Shown here piece after piece: positions 1 to 12,038 of a DNA stretch of 64,000 bases (positions are counted from its first letter, which is position 1; every line of letters begins with the position of its first letter). The position numbers and the translations under genes were made by a program. The stretch is from Piper betle (Eukaryota > Streptophyta > Magnoliopsida > Piperales > Piperaceae): positions 1 through 64,000 of the forward strand of contig JAURVB010003234.1 of assembly GCA_033002965.1 (NCBI GenBank), in the 5' to 3' direction. The notes beneath the pieces are model-generated. The model did not search any database. It saw only the letters and a list, made by a program, of their open reading frames with translations, and was not told the DNA's origin.

Positions 1-180
1 GCGGCCGCCCTCCGCCGCGCTTCCGCCGTCCGACAGTGCCGTGGAGCGCAAACGCGAGTAACCGCCCGACCTTCCGACCACGCTACCGCCCTCGCAACTC
101 CGCCTCCGACAGGTGGCCGGCCGACAGCACTGCGGAGTGTGCCGTGGAGCGCAAACGCGAGTAGTTCGGGTGGAATCGGC
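1..180. other. GC-rich block upstream of hAT transposase
   Basis: This GC-rich stretch contrasts strongly with the AT-rich surroundings. A 25-bp direct repeat occurs at 36-60 and 139-163 (starting gtgccgtggagc). It lies inside the hAT element and is probably promoter or untranslated leader; no reading frame in it looks real. Confidence 0.4.
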
Positions 181-219
181 GGCCGAACGAAAATTTGGGT
201 AAATTTAGATTTTTTTATT

Positions 220-500
220 GAAATTGAATGTTGTGATGTGCGAATTGTTATCTATGATGTGCTAATTGATTAATATGATGTGCAAATTGTGATGTCCAAA
301 TTAAAATTTTGTGCGGATTGATTAATATGATGTGCTAATTGATTAATATGATGTGCAAATTGTGATGTCCAAATTAAAATTTTGTGCGAGATTTGATTCT
401 TAATATGATGTGCTAATTGACTTAATTGTGTGTGCTGCAAATTGTGATGTGCGAATATGTGCTATGTGTAAATTGTGATGTGCAAATTGTGATGTGCGAA
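220..500. repeat. Tandem repeats in hAT 5' region
   Basis: Short units built on gatgtgcaaattgtgatg and gctaattgattaatatg recur, with a longer period of about 73 bp (for example at 268 and 341). They lie between the GC-rich block and the coding region, as is common for hAT subterminal or leader repeats. No coding potential is seen. Confidence 0.6.
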
Positions 501-801
501 TATAGCTTGGAAGTCTTGAAAATTTGCTTGGTAGTGGTCCGATTGATGATGAATTTTTTGGTGTGCTACTGTTGATATGCTAGGGTTTTTAGGAACTGTA
601 ATTGACGGTTTTTGCAGTTAATTGTCTTTGCCTTGGTGTTCAGTTTGTTGTCTTTGTGAATGGGATACCATTTGATTGAAAATCTGCTTGGTAGTGGTCG
701 GATTGATGGTAGTTGTAGATTCCGGAGTTCTCTTTGGCTGCAAATTTAACTACAGAGTCATTTGAAGTTATCAAAATTTCGAGATATTAGTCACAGGGAA
801 G

Positions 802-3483
802 ATGGATTTTGGATGGGAATATGGCACACCACTTGATGCATCTAAGAAGCAAGTCATCTGTAACTTTTGCGGAAAAACCATAAGTGGAGGGGTATATCGC
901 TTCAAGCAACATATTGCTGGACTCAAAGGAAATGTTGCTGCTTGTAAGAAAGTTCCTGAAGCAGATGCACAAAAAATGAAAGATTATTTCAAAGGTGTGG
1001 AAAAGGCCAAGAAAGAAAAACAAAGGATTAGAGAAGAAATAGGGTCATATGGTTTGAATGACTCAGATATGGAAGAGATGGAAGTTCGGGAGCAAAGTGT
1101 TGGGTGCTCTAAGTCAACTACGAAGAGGAAGGCACCTATTTTTGAAAGTGAAAAGAAGAATACATCGGGTCAAATGAGAATTTCTACGGCAATAGAAAAG
1201 AAAGCAAAAGAGCACTTACACACAGCCATTGCTCGATTCTTCTATCACTGTGCCATTCCTTTCCATGTTGTAGACTCGCCTTACTTTCAGAAAATGATTG
1301 ATGTGGCAGGTAAATATGGTAATCAAGGGATCAAACCTCCGGGCAGAAATTCTTTGTCAGGCAATCTTCTTACTGCTGAAGTGGCTTCCATAAATGCTAG
1401 TTTAGAGGATATAAAAATATCTTGGAAGACAACAGGCTGTTCTATTATGTCTGACGGGTGGACCAATCAATCCGGTAGAACTTTGATCAACTTTCTAGTT
1501 TACTGCCCAAGAGGAATGTATTTCCTTGGATCAGTTGATGCTTCAGACAAAAAAAGGATGCTACGTATTTGTTTAGTTTACTGGACAAAGTAGTTGAAGA
1601 AGTTGGGGAGGAAAACGTTGTGCAGGTCATCACTGATAACGCGTCGGCATACAAAGCTGCAGGGAAGATGCTAGAACAGAAGAGACCACATCTATTTTGG
1701 ACTCCGTGTGCTGCCCATTGTATAAACTTGATGCTGAAGGACTTTGCAAAAATTAAGAAAGTTGAAACATGTATTATGAATGCACAGAAAATCACCAAAC
1801 TTATATACAACCACTCATGGTTGTTGGCTCTTATGAGGAATAATTTCACAAATGGACATGAATTGGTGAGACCTGGGGCAACTCGATTTGCTACTCATTT
1901 TTTGACGATTGCTAGTTTCCTGGAACACAAGCAGGCTCTGAAAAAGATGTTTGTTTCTGAAATGTATTCATCATCGAAGTTTGCAAAAGATGAGGATGGA
2001 ATAGCAGCTGAAAATATTGTCTTGAGTGCACATTTTTGGAAGAAGATGGAATTTGTGCATAAAACAATTGAGCCACTTGTTCGATTTTTGAGAATGGTGG
2101 ATAGTGATGAAAGACCTTCGATGCCATTCGTTTACGATGAAATGCAAAAGACCATAGAAAAAATAAAAGAGGTACATGACATGAAAGTAGAGCGATACAA
2201 GTTATTTGTTGATATCATCACCAAGAGATGGGCGAATCAATTTTGTCATCCTCTTCATGCTGCAGCATATATGCTTAATCCTCAAACTCGTTATCGCCCT
2301 GACTCTAACATTGTATGCTCTTATTTGACTTACATACCTTTTATGATTTTTTTAACAATTTCATATTGCTTGTATTTGATTGAGAATAATTTTGTAGCCA
2401 AGTGAGGTGTATCGTGCATTCAATGATGTCATTTGTCGTTTGGAAGTCAATGAGGTAGCTCGATCCATGGCATCTTTGCAGGTCAAGATACTATTATTTT
2501 TAATTTTTATATATAAATGTTTATGTATAACTAAATATGATGATTCATTTTGTTTTAATATTTTGTAGTGGTCCGATTTTGTATCTGCAAAAGGAGATTT
2601 TGGACATTCTCTTGCAATTACCAATAGAAAATTCCTCCACCCAGGTAAAATCCACCTTTCTCCAGATTTCATATTTATTGCAAGCTTATAAGTAAATCAA
2701 TTTATCAAATGTAGCATCATGGTGGGAGCAACATGGTATAAGCTGCCCTGAACTACAAAAAATAGCTATTAGAATACTTAGTCAAACTTCATCATCATCG
2801 GGTTGTGAACGTAATTGGAGCACTTTTGACCAAGTACATACCAAAAGAAGAAATCGACTTGCAAGAAAGAGAGTAAATGATCTTGTATATGTTCATTACA
2901 ACATGCGGGTCAAAGAAAACGAGTTGAGGTGGAGGCATAAATATGATGCAGTTAGTGAACATTTGAGTTTAGAAGACTCGTTAGATGAGTGGGTTGGAGA
3001 ACGGGACAACCCATCCCCATCGGTATGTTTAAATAAAGCTTACATCACATTCATGATTTTGTGTATGAATTTTTTTGAATTGAAATGAATAGGGTATGAC
3101 TTTTTATGCAGGATGATTTCTTTGGTACCAATGTTGGCAACAATGATGGTGCAGATGAAGAGGCCTTTGTAGCAAATGAAAGTGGCAACACATTGAAAAC
3201 TGCAATTGGATCGTGTTCTACTACGTCTGATGGTTTTTCTTTGCCTCCTCTTCCTAGTGGACAAAATGTTGATATTGATGTACATATTGACTCCCAACAT
3301 AATTTGTCTTTGCCTCCTGAACCTGAGGGACTTCATATGAGTGGGAGTTCTATGCCTCCTTTTACGCAAGGGTCTCGTGTTAATGCAGATGATAGTTCTA
3401 CTATTCCGATTGGTGATAATGATTCGGACTCCGAAGATGATTCAGATGATGAATTAGATGATTTAGTATTAAGCACTAAGTAA
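802..3483 (+). CDS. hAT transposase, BED zinc finger, five exons, one frameshift
   Basis: The product is a DNA transposase of the hAT superfamily, which would bind the element ends in the nucleus and cut and paste it. My exon model is 802-2312, 2398-2481, 2569-2644, 2715-3022 and 3112-3483. All introns are GT-AG and the protein is about 783 residues, normal for the family. An N-terminal BED finger shows C20, C23, H37 and C48. The RNase H-like core has D218 in SDGWT and a second D in ITDNAS near residue 279, followed by TPCAAHC. The C-terminal dimerisation domain has SGCERNWS and NDLVYVHYN across exon 4. The tail (exon 5) is acidic. The reading frame shifts within an A7 run at 1549-1555: the first part reads in one frame to 1593, and the conserved core resumes in another frame from about 1557. 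So it is a near-intact pseudogene, a very young lesion, or an assembly error. Start ATG at 802 directly precedes the BED domain. Confidence 0.85.
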
Positions 3484-3879
3484 AATTGTGTTGAACATTC
3501 ATTTTGTGGACTTGTATTAATGTCTTGTTGTTATTATTTGATAGAACACAGATGATGATATATGAACATTGTGTATATACTTATGACATTGTGGTATTCT
3601 GATGATAAATTGTGATGCTCTTTTAGGTATGTAATTATATGAAATTGTGTTCATTACATAAAGAATATGTTCTTCAGGTTTGCTCTTATTTGAATTACAT
3701 AAAGAGTATGTTCTTTCAGGTATGTTCTTATTTGTTCTTTCAGGTATGACTCTACCGTTGTATTGTCATAATTACATACCTTTATGATTGTTGTATAAAT
3801 ACTTAAATTTGTGTATTTATGTTGAGCAATTATATAATTATGTATTTCAGGTATTTCTGTTATGAGTTGGCAAATTTTT
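3484..3879. other. hAT 3' untranslated and subterminal region
   Basis: AT-rich non-coding sequence follows the transposase stop. Short repeats of the type ttacataaagaatatgttc, ttcaggtatg and ttatttg are visible around 3650-3760. No gene is seen. Confidence 0.5.
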
Positions 3880-4000
3880 GTATATGACCGATTTGGACCG
3901 ATTCAGGCCGATTCAACTGAACCGATTCCTGGCCGATTCAGACCGATTCCGATTCAGATTCCGATTCCCTAGAAAACCGATTCCGATTCATGCAACCATG
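3880..4000. repeat. hAT right subterminal repeats and terminal end
   Basis: At least eight degenerate ACCGATTC or GCCGATTC units are clustered, ending in gattcatgcaaccatg. Read from the minus strand the end is catggttgcatgaatcgg. Clustered short subterminal motifs next to the terminal repeat are the usual transposase-binding arrangement in hAT elements. The exact terminal base is uncertain by one or two. Confidence 0.6.
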
Positions 4001-4857
4001 AATTACACAACCAGCCTAAATACTAACACCCAGCATAATGCATGAATGCTACACTCATAATTCCATACAAGACAACATCTAAGTACATGCATTTAAATTC
4101 AAACTCTAATTCATTATTATCATCTATTAACAAGCATTTCAATTTAAATCAACACCTATTTACAAGTACACCAAAATCATAAAACAATAAAATAAAATTG
4201 GATAAAATTTTATACCTAACTGTCAGTCACGCGGCCATGGTGACAAGGTTGTGACCGCCTCAAGTGAGGATCGTGGGGCAAAAAGGGGAAGGAAGAAAAA
4301 AGAAGGAAGTTGGGTGAGGAGGATGGTGATGGTTGGATGGTGACAGTGTCAAAAGTGTAGAATAAATAGATGTCAGGGGGAAGAAAATGAGTGCTCGAGG
4401 AGAAAAATGAATGGTCATCTCATAATTAAAAGTTGACTCAACTCTAACTCTAGAAAAATAATACTAGCTTGTAATAATTCTAAAAAATAAAAAATGTAGG
4501 GGAAAATTTCATAAAACATAATACACATCACAACATTACAATGACATGCTTTATCACTAATAACCCCCCAAACTACCCATAACACATCCTAATGTGTTAT
4601 TCAGCTTAAAAAAATTTTATGACCTAGTTAAAATAAATAAAGAAAATCTGGCGTACTCTCATATGTTCTGATAATTCATTTTACTATTGTCTTACTGACA
4701 TTATCCTTATAAACTTGGGCACACATGACTCTCATGGTTTATAACACAAGACCGGCCTCGGCTAGGTACGCGTGTTTTGAAATTGACCCAACTGAAAATA
4801 ATGGTCGAACCAAATGGCTCAACCTATAAAACCCTGACTCGAAACACGAGTTTTACA
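4001..4857 (-). repeat. E array 3' LTR, partial (Ea)
   Basis: This is the sense-strand start of a family E LTR: it begins TGTAAAACTCGTG at 4857 and runs leftward. It is cut at about 4000 by the hAT element, and the remainder lies off-window. It matches 37698-38556 and 40990-41861. Confidence 0.8.
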
Positions 4858-4952
4858 ACCTTCTCTCATAAAAATTTCATCAACTATATTTTAAATCAAG
4901 TAGGTTGTACTGTCATAGCTATCCACTAAATCTGAAATCTGAAGCATACATG

Positions 4953-5561
4953 TCACGTCTTTTGTATCTTCCAATGGTTCAGCAATTGTGGTTGTGTCCA
5001 ATCCTCACTGCCAATGGTGGTGCTAAAGTGGACGGTCCTGTTGGTGTTGTTATCGGCATTCCTCTTTGATTCAAAGCTGTTTGTTCTTGTTGTTTGATGG
5101 CAGTCATCATTCATCTCTGATTCCAACCCTTTGTTGATGAATTGGTGACTGCTGACCACTATTTCTCTATCCATGTCATTAATTCTAGTGGCCCACGAGA
5201 AGTATAGGCACCCTCGTGCCTCATTATCCACAGCTAATTTCATCTCTGTTCGTGCTACTGCGAGAGCTATTTTTTGTAGTTCTATTTGGAATTCCTACTG
5301 ACTCTATTGCATCTGCATTTGTACCTCTGCCAACCGTGCAATGGTAGCCTCCATTTTGGTCTGACAGGTTCTAAAGCTGCAGCAACTTCCCCTACAATGG
5401 CTCCCACTATGGTGCCTTAATGAGCCTGGCTTACCAGGATTTCCTGGTGGTGGTGTGGCTCTAGATAGGCTAGACACCATCTCGCTGTGAACATGAGTTG
5501 GGCTGGCTTGTCTGGGAGGAGGAGATGGAGTCTTGTTCCATGTACTTCGAGTTCTTACCAT
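4953..5561 (-). pseudogene. Degenerate gag-like ORF, E copy 1
   Basis: Two fragments read from the minus strand. The first (5304-5561) starts MVRTRSTWNKTPSPPPRQ, resembling the MVxTRS start common in plant Ty3 gag proteins, and ends in a Leu/Gln-rich stretch, LAEVQMQMQ. The second (4953-5243) begins MKLAVDNEARG. The copy at 38593-39274 has the same two blocks in the same order, so they were probably one frame of roughly 250-290 codons, now broken by stops and shifts. No zinc knuckle or enzymatic motif is visible. The gag assignment rests on the N-terminal start and its position after the primer-binding site. Confidence 0.5.
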
Positions 5562-5734
5562 GATTACCCCTACTCACTTATCCATTCCTAAAAGTATTGT
5601 CATACTACCTATTGGTGAAAAATCTGTACCAAAGACAACAAGAACAGAATTATATACCTGCCTGCTGAACTTGGAGCAATATTTACACACACATCACGTA
5701 TGATAATATCTTCTCACTGAATCGACCGAGAATT

Positions 5735-5749
5735 TGCTTTGATACCAAA
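5735..5749 (-). promoter_or_regulatory. Primer-binding site, E copy 1 (initiator Met tRNA)
   Basis: The minus strand reads TTTGGTATCAAAGC directly after the LTR end at 5752. It is close to the canonical TGGTATCAGAGC complementary to the 3' end of plant initiator Met tRNA, with one substitution. Confidence 0.75.
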
Positions 5750-5751
5750 AA

Positions 5752-6673
5752 TATAACACCCCAGATCCGGTTCACGCTTAAGAACTGAACCAGAATGTCA
5801 TTGGTCCTGGTTAGGTCGACTAACCCAAGCCCAACCCTTTAAATCTAGTCTCACTGTCTAGAGATGGAAGATGTCTATTGCTATGCATGTATGAGTGCAC
5901 AAAAATAAACCTAACATGCTATTACATGGATGACATGTCAACCAATTTACAAACCAAATAATTAAGATAAAAATCAATAAATTTAGGAAAATAAGATGGA
6001 CTGAGTTTCCCCTAAAAGTGCAATTAAGGCCCACCCTGTCAAATCAACATGTGTACTTATATAAATAGTTAATAAAAACTTTCACACAATAATTCATTCA
6101 ATTGTATAATTCATTTCTGTATTGATTCTCAACTCAACTACTAATTTACCTTCATCTTACCTAATTGAACTGGGTTTTAACTCATCGATGCATTCTGTTC
6201 ACATTTCACATTAATTTTGGGCCTTGACTTATTGATTATACTTATTCAATGTCTAAATGTATTTATTAGCATGTCATCGTTAGCAAACTTTCTACTAGAA
6301 CATACATCATATCACACCACATCATCATGTATTACATTTTATTACCTCATCTTTAAAATATTAAACATGCTATCATCTAACAAGTGTGTCTGTCCAAGAG
6401 ATGTCACTGCTCCTCCATCAAGGATGACTCATCATACTCATGATCATCACCAACATATATTATAAAAACACGTCAGTAACGAGTGATACCAATCAAAAAA
6501 TATAAGTAATATCAAACTAGCTATGAGACCAAACTCTCATATGAAAGAAAACATTCATATAATCTCATGAACTCTCTGAAGGGCACCTACTGAGGAGCCA
6601 ATAGACAGTAGACCGGGTAGCATCCTTAACTGAATGTTTTGCTGCTGCTGATTTTCTCATTTCATTTTCTGGT
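5752..6673 (-). repeat. E array middle LTR, sense 3' part (Eb)
   Basis: Begins tataacacccc (sense end GGGGTGTTATA) and matches 39467-40388. It stops at cattttctggt, where element A begins, and resumes at 37118. Comparison with 40388-40425 suggests about 34 bp of the host LTR is missing at the junction. Confidence 0.75.
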
Positions 6674-7323
6674 AGGGTTTTACATTCAGAACCGGTCGGT
6701 TTGACTGTTATTTTCGATTTGAGTTAGTTTCAGAACACGTGTACTGAGCCAATGCCAATCGCGTGTATGAGCTATGAGGGGTATGCGTACCCAAGTATAT
6801 AATGATAACATCATGAACACAGCAGAACACAATGAGTTATCAGAATATATGAGAGTATGCCAGTTATTTTTTTCTTTTTATATATAGTGAATTATAGACT
6901 TAGTTTTAGGCCGTTACCGCGTTAAGACGTGTTACGAGCAGTTTGGGTGGGTTGATAGTCCTAGAGCATATCATTATGATGTTTGGGTGATTGTTTTATT
7001 TTCTAGTATTTTTCCCGATTTTTCTGTATTTTTCTTAGGATTTTCTACAACTTAGTTATTATTCTAGACTTAAAACGGAGTCGAGTCAAGTAATATTTAC
7101 AAGTTTGCCACCCAACCATTTCTTCTCCTCCCCCGACCAGGCCCGACCACCGGGCATCGCCGCCTAGCCCAGCCATGGCATCGCCGTGCCGCCCCGACCA
7201 GGCCTGGCCACCATCTGGCCGCCGCGACAGGAGGAAGCCATGCGTTTGTGCCGCGCTACAGTTGTCGAACGCACCGCCGGCGATTGTCACCGCCGCGATC
7301 TAGATCTAGCCTCGACACCCATG

Positions 7324-7328
7324 ACCAC
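7324..7328. repeat. Target-site duplication ACCAC (left) of solo LTR D
   Basis: ACCAC at 7324-7328 is repeated at 9118-9122. The uninterrupted sequence is seen in the sister LTR near 35304-35312 (cgaccaccc). Confidence 0.85.
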
Positions 7329-9117
7329 TATAACAACCCGGCCATTTGTCACAACATTGTGGGCCTAGCTGGCCAGGTGCTACTCACAATTAAGCAAATA
7401 TGTCTAACATGTTTCTTTTAACAAAAACATATATAAAGATCCCACAGTCTTACACCGTTTCCCAGTAGCCACACTTATTTCTCAAATAAATAATAAAAGG
7501 AGTCCTCATATTTATTTTGCTCCATGCCCTGGTTGTCAATCACCTACTTTCGTATCTGTACACCTGCGGAGGCAATTCCGCGTTAGTGATTACAACACTA
7601 AGTAGTATAATAGATAAAACAAATCAAGTGCATTCCACTATTTCCTTATGTTTATTTTAATATGCAGTGGAGTGATTCCGCTATACTCCAAAATAATGCG
7701 GAGGAGGTATCCGCTGTGATCCGCACTCCCCGGCCGTAGCCCTTTTGTGGGGAGGCTAGCACTACCATCTCCAGTGCCAGTGTCTCGCACACCCCGGCCG
7801 TAGCCTTTTTGTGGGAAAGCTATCACTGCACTCAGGTGATTGCTACACCCCATTTGTGGGAAGCTCTCACTACCAATTCTAGTGCCAGTGCCTCACACAC
7901 CCCAGCCGTAGCCTTTTTATGGGGAGGCTATCACTGCATTTAGGTGAAGGCTACGCCCCGTTTGTGGGGAAGCTCTCACTGCCAATTCTAGTGCCAGTGC
8001 CTCACACACCCCGGCCATAGCCTTTTTATGGGGAGGCTATCACTGCACTCAGGCGATTGCTACGCCCCGTTTGTGGGGAAGTTCTCACTGCCAACTCTAG
8101 TGCCAGTGCCTCACACACCCCGGCTGTAGCCTTTTTATGGGGAGGCTATCACTGAACTCCAGTGCGATGGAGGAATCGATGTGCCTCGCTCACCCCGGCC
8201 GTAGCCTTTTTATGGGGTGGCTATCACTACTCCAAAATAATGTCGATGCATTACACAATTTACGCACATAATACGACCCGATGTCGGACTGAGTCAATTC
8301 TTTGACCCCGGTTGCACTCGGTGCATGGTGGTCGAATCTGGGCTCAGGCCGACCAAGGCTACCAATAAGGAAAGTACGATGTTCTACCTATTATGCGTAC
8401 CTGACTTGTCATTTCGTCTTACTGTGACCCGTGAACCCTAATCTGAATGAGGGCATAAAATTATACATTAGTATAATTTTACTTTGCATGAACCTACATG
8501 CAACTTACATGACTAATATACTATCAATTTTAAATGATGTAATTAGTCCATGTTAGTCTTCATTCCTTATTAAATTTTCATCAATTCTAATGATAATTTA
8601 TTATTAACATGTCCATTTACAAAACAACTAAGCAATTGACAAGAACCCCATGCATAAGATGCTGGAGATCTAGCAACTTGGCAGGGCGTCTTCAACAAAC
8701 CTTGCATGCAAGAATCCTAATGGAAACAAATAAGATGAGGGATGAAATACTCACAAAGTAATGGGGAGGTCGCCTGGGACGGAGATGAGGGATGAAATAC
8801 TCCCTCCTCCTGCATATATATACACTTCAACCATTCCCTCCATTAAATTCTCATACCCCATCATCCATTAGTATTTCCTAGGTTCAACGAGCCCCTTTAT
8901 TAAATTCTCACACCCCATCATCCATTGGTATTTCCTAGGTTCAACGACCCCTTCATTAAATTCTCACACCCCATCATCCATTCATGAATAGGTATTTTCT
9001 AGGTGACCTTAAGTCGAACTATGACCAGTCGACTTGATAACCAACCATATTGGTTCATCTATATTTATTTCATAATATTTAGGTTCGAGTCTTGTAATAA
9101 AAATCATGGTTTTTACA
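7329..9117 (-). mobile_element. Solo LTR D (B-related)
   Basis: This 1789-bp LTR lies between ACCAC duplications, with sense ends TGTAAAAACC and GGGTTGTTATA (a G to A change from TGTTACA-type ends). It shares blocks with family B LTRs: the cacagtctnnnaccgtttccca block, the cacctgcggaggcaattccgcgttag block, and the cggttgcactcggtgcatgg block. It is therefore a diverged relative of the Tekay-like family B. No internal region remains, consistent with LTR-LTR recombination. Confidence 0.85.
7690..8235. repeat. Tandem repeats of about 108 bp in solo LTR D
   Basis: The motif ccccggccgtagcc recurs near 7728, 7792, 7899, 8008, 8118 and 8192. Most spacings are 107-110 bp; the first and last are shorter. 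Each unit contains two related halves, one around gtagcctttttatgggg and one around tacgccccgtttgtggg. The array is absent from the other B-type LTRs here. Confidence 0.8.
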
Positions 9118-10159
9118 ACCACCCAGCAAACTTCCCCGACTGGAGCGAAGGCGATCGCCGTCCAGGCCGGCTAGACTAGTCACCCATCGCCACCACCCCT
9201 ATTTTAGGCATTTCCTGGCGAGCCGCCACCTCTGTTGGCAACAATGACATCGTAGATGCGACGGGCTCACTGGGCTAGTTCTAATGGTACCCAATATGAC
9301 CACTTTCTGGCTAGCAGATGCCGCCGATGACTATTGCTGGAAGCTGCCGAAAAACTACTTAAACCTGCTGGAAATCTGCCGGAAAATCGGATTCTCTAGA
9401 ATTTGCTGGATCTTCCGAGGAGTTCATCTAGTTGAACCTGATCGAACTTTGGACGCCGACAAGGGCCTAATTCGAGCTCTGAGACGCTCGACAAAACCCT
9501 AGCCATCGCTGATTCCTGGTGACGTGAGGTATAAGTACCTCCGATTTGATTATTTAAAATTGATGATGATTGTTAGCATAGCATACTAGAATTGAGTAGT
9601 TGTCATGATGATTGCTAGACTATGAATGAAGTAAAGATGTGCATGATGTGATTAATAGATAATGAAGGTTAAGTGATCTAATGAAGTAAGTAAATTTGAG
9701 CATGATAATTAAGTACAACGTAACTTAGGAAATATAATAAAATTTGTGTTAATAGGATAACTTGGAATTACTTTCACATTTATAATTGTTGATTGTTATG
9801 GTTGTTGTTGTATTGTGAGTGTGTTTGATCATGACGAGTTTGAAGCATCATTTAGTCAACGGGCATTAGTATTTAGTTTTGATGTGTAGGTACGAAGTAG
9901 GAGCTTGCCGCCTAGGCGCGATGATACGCTTGGAGCTTCTACCATGTCCGTTTAGGACTCGTATCTGTTTTACATTCTCTTTTATTGTATGTTTATTTTA
10001 TTATTTGCAGCACAGGTTAAGTGGCATTTTATTGGATCCCACTTAACTCGGGCCACTTAACCGAACAGTTTTTTGGATTAATTACCCCTCGAGGATGATT
10101 TTAAAAACAAGATCCACCACAAGTTGCCTTCGGGCCTATTATATAAATCCCTACCCAAA

Positions 10160-10175
10160 CCTACATATATGTAGT
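10160..10175 (+). promoter_or_regulatory. Candidate LTR promoter TATA region (element A)
   Basis: A tatata-type stretch precedes gtagttttcgcg. The equivalent place is TA-rich in the 3' LTR (36007-36025) and, reversed, in other family A LTRs (14870-14885, 37403-37412). Conservation of position suggests the LTR promoter; the start site is not known. Confidence 0.4.
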
Positions 10176-11342
10176 TTTCGCGTTTTTAGTAAGACGAGAG
10201 ATGGAGAAACCGATTGCACATACCATAAGCAGATGCCGTGATAGTCAAAGAGGACTTTGGATTAGTGCCAGCGGACTGTTCAATTCCCGAGGGATCCTAA
10301 CAACTCCGCATTTGAGTTCCTCACACCCAGAGAACGTGGAGGTTTATGGGTACTGTTTAGTACAGTGCATGTCCAGACTTGTGGTTCAAGGGTACTAAAG
10401 CGAGTGCCTGAGAATACTTGGCCTTCGTGCTCAAGGCCATTAGAGATATGGAGGTAAGGAGAGGGCTTAGGATTTGAGACAAGAAAATGAAGTAAGTAAA
10501 TGCCGAGAGCGGCATCAGCAGCAGCAGATCAGTAAGTTCGGGATGCTATTGGGTCTGCGGCCCAGTGGCTCCTCAATGGTGCCCTTCAGAGTGTTCACAT
10601 GGAGTATATGATGTTTTCTTTCATATGAGAGCTTGCTCTCATAGCCAGCTTGTTATAGTAATGTTATTTTCCGGACCAGTAACACTTGTTATTGACGTGT
10701 TTTTATAGTATATGTAGGTAATAATCACGAGTTAGAGGAGCTACCTTGGACGGAGGAGCATTGTTGTCGCTTGCACACATGTCAGTTGATAGAGTGGTTA
10801 ATATTATATTTATGATGCTATTATACTGTGAATGATGTGAAATGCTAAGACATGATAGGATGTGATTAAATGCAATGAGATGATGTTATGACGTGATGAA
10901 AAGCTAAGACATGATGACAAGTGGTGAAATGTGATCGAGCACACAACAGAAGTATGGTGGGTTGAAACCCAACTTCCAAAATGAGTGTACAGTATATTAG
11001 ATTATGTGTGATTGAAATTGTTGATATATACATATATATTGGTATATATTGTTTTGACTGGTGGACCCTAATTGCACTTTTAAGGGAGGCTCTATCCATT
11101 TTATTTTAGAATTTTTATTGAGTTTGATCGTAACCGTATTGGTGTATACTTTGAATTGCATGTCATTCTTGTTATACCATGTTAGGGTTTGTGCATTCAT
11201 CCATGCATTGCGAGTTGTATCTTCATCTTAAGATGCCGAGATTGGATCTGCATGAGTTAGGTTCGGGTTAGCCGACCTAACCGGGGCCTGTAACATGCCG
11301 GCTCAGTTCACGAGCGTGAACCGGATTTGGGGTGTTACGAAA

Positions 11343-11356
11343 TTTGTATCAGAGCC
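11343..11356 (+). promoter_or_regulatory. Primer-binding site, element A (first copy)
   Basis: TTTGTATCAGAGCC follows the LTR end at 11339. One base differs from the initiator Met tRNA complement TGGTATCAGAGCC. Confidence 0.75.
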
Positions 11357-12038
11357 ACTCTCGGTCGATTAAGATGTAAGATACTTTTATAGGTGATATG
11401 TGTGCAAAGACTGCTCCATGTCCAGCTGGTAGGTATGTTTCTTTTGATTTTCTTTACATGCAAATCTTTTTTCATAAGTTAGTTATATAACAGTGTATTC
11501 AAGACTTGATCAGAAGTACGTGGAATTTGCCTTAGTTGAGCTGGCAGGTCATTTCTATGCATTTTTATCGTTATATCAGACTGTTTGTCAGTTAGATGTG
11601 AGCAGGGAATATTGTAGTGCTAGCAGAGGTATAATGGGTATAAGATCTCATCTTATACCAAATTCAGATGTTAGCAGATGTGGGCAGGAAGCTGACAGGA
11701 TTGTCATGAGGGGCTTAGAGACCCACTAGTTCTGTCCATCACATAAGTGAATTGGATGATTGTCCAGGTGTTCGTGTCTTGCATGTCACCACATTAGTCC
11801 TATTTCCATGGGACATGGTGCATGATGAGAATGAGTTAAAAAGAAGAGGGGTAACAGTAAGGAGCTTGAAGTATAGAGATACTAACAAGTTAGTTGGTAC
11901 ATGAGATGGACCACTTGCAGAAGATAGTGATGAATGAGGATGAGTAGCGAGGAGGATTGATATTCCAATAGGCACTTCACTACATCCTCCTCTTCCACTA
12001 GTTTATGACCTACGGGCAGTAGTATATGACTTATGATT
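11357..12038 (+). other. Element A leader, non-coding
   Basis: The sequence after the primer-binding site is conserved in the second tandem unit (12508-13164). Short frames exist (for example 11493-11729) but are not preserved between the two copies and match nothing I recognise. I treat it as untranslated leader. Confidence 0.5.

Larger units (their letters stand above)
1..4000 (+). mobile_element. hAT-superfamily DNA transposon (5' end outside window)
   Basis: This is the body and right end of a class II hAT element. It contains a spliced BED-type hAT transposase on the plus strand. The right boundary is inferred at about 4000, where a block of degenerate ACCGATTC units ends in the sequence tgcaaccatg and sequence matching a family E LTR resumes (compare 37698 onward). 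The left end is not seen, so the left terminal inverted repeat and the usual 8-bp target duplication cannot be checked. The element sits inside the 3' LTR of the minus-strand E array, so it is younger than that array. Confidence 0.8.
4858..5751 (-). mobile_element. E internal region 1
   Basis: Only about 0.9 kb separates the two LTRs, compared with 4-6 kb in an autonomous Ty3 element. It holds a degenerate gag-like frame, a purine-rich stretch just before the 3' LTR (about 4858-4880) and a primer-binding site at 5735-5749. No protease, RT or integrase is present, so this is a non-autonomous derivative. Confidence 0.7.
6674..11339 (+). repeat. Element A 5' LTR (A1), interrupted by D
   Basis: The LTR segments 6674-7328 and 9123-11339 (about 2.87 kb together) match 34598-37117 colinearly. 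It ends GGGGTGTTACG, a one-base change from the usual TTACA. It contains a GC-rich stretch (7130-7320 and 9120-9520), a TATA-like site near 10165, and two palindromes near its end (11266-11282 and 11304-11323). Confidence 0.8.

Noticed and set aside
787..1023. Minus-strand ORF over the start of the hAT gene
   Set aside because: Shadow of the BED-domain exon on the other strand.
7690..8235. Regular GC-rich units considered as a regulatory RNA cluster
   Set aside because: They are tandem repeats within a solo LTR bounded by a target duplication; no RNA gene structure is evident.
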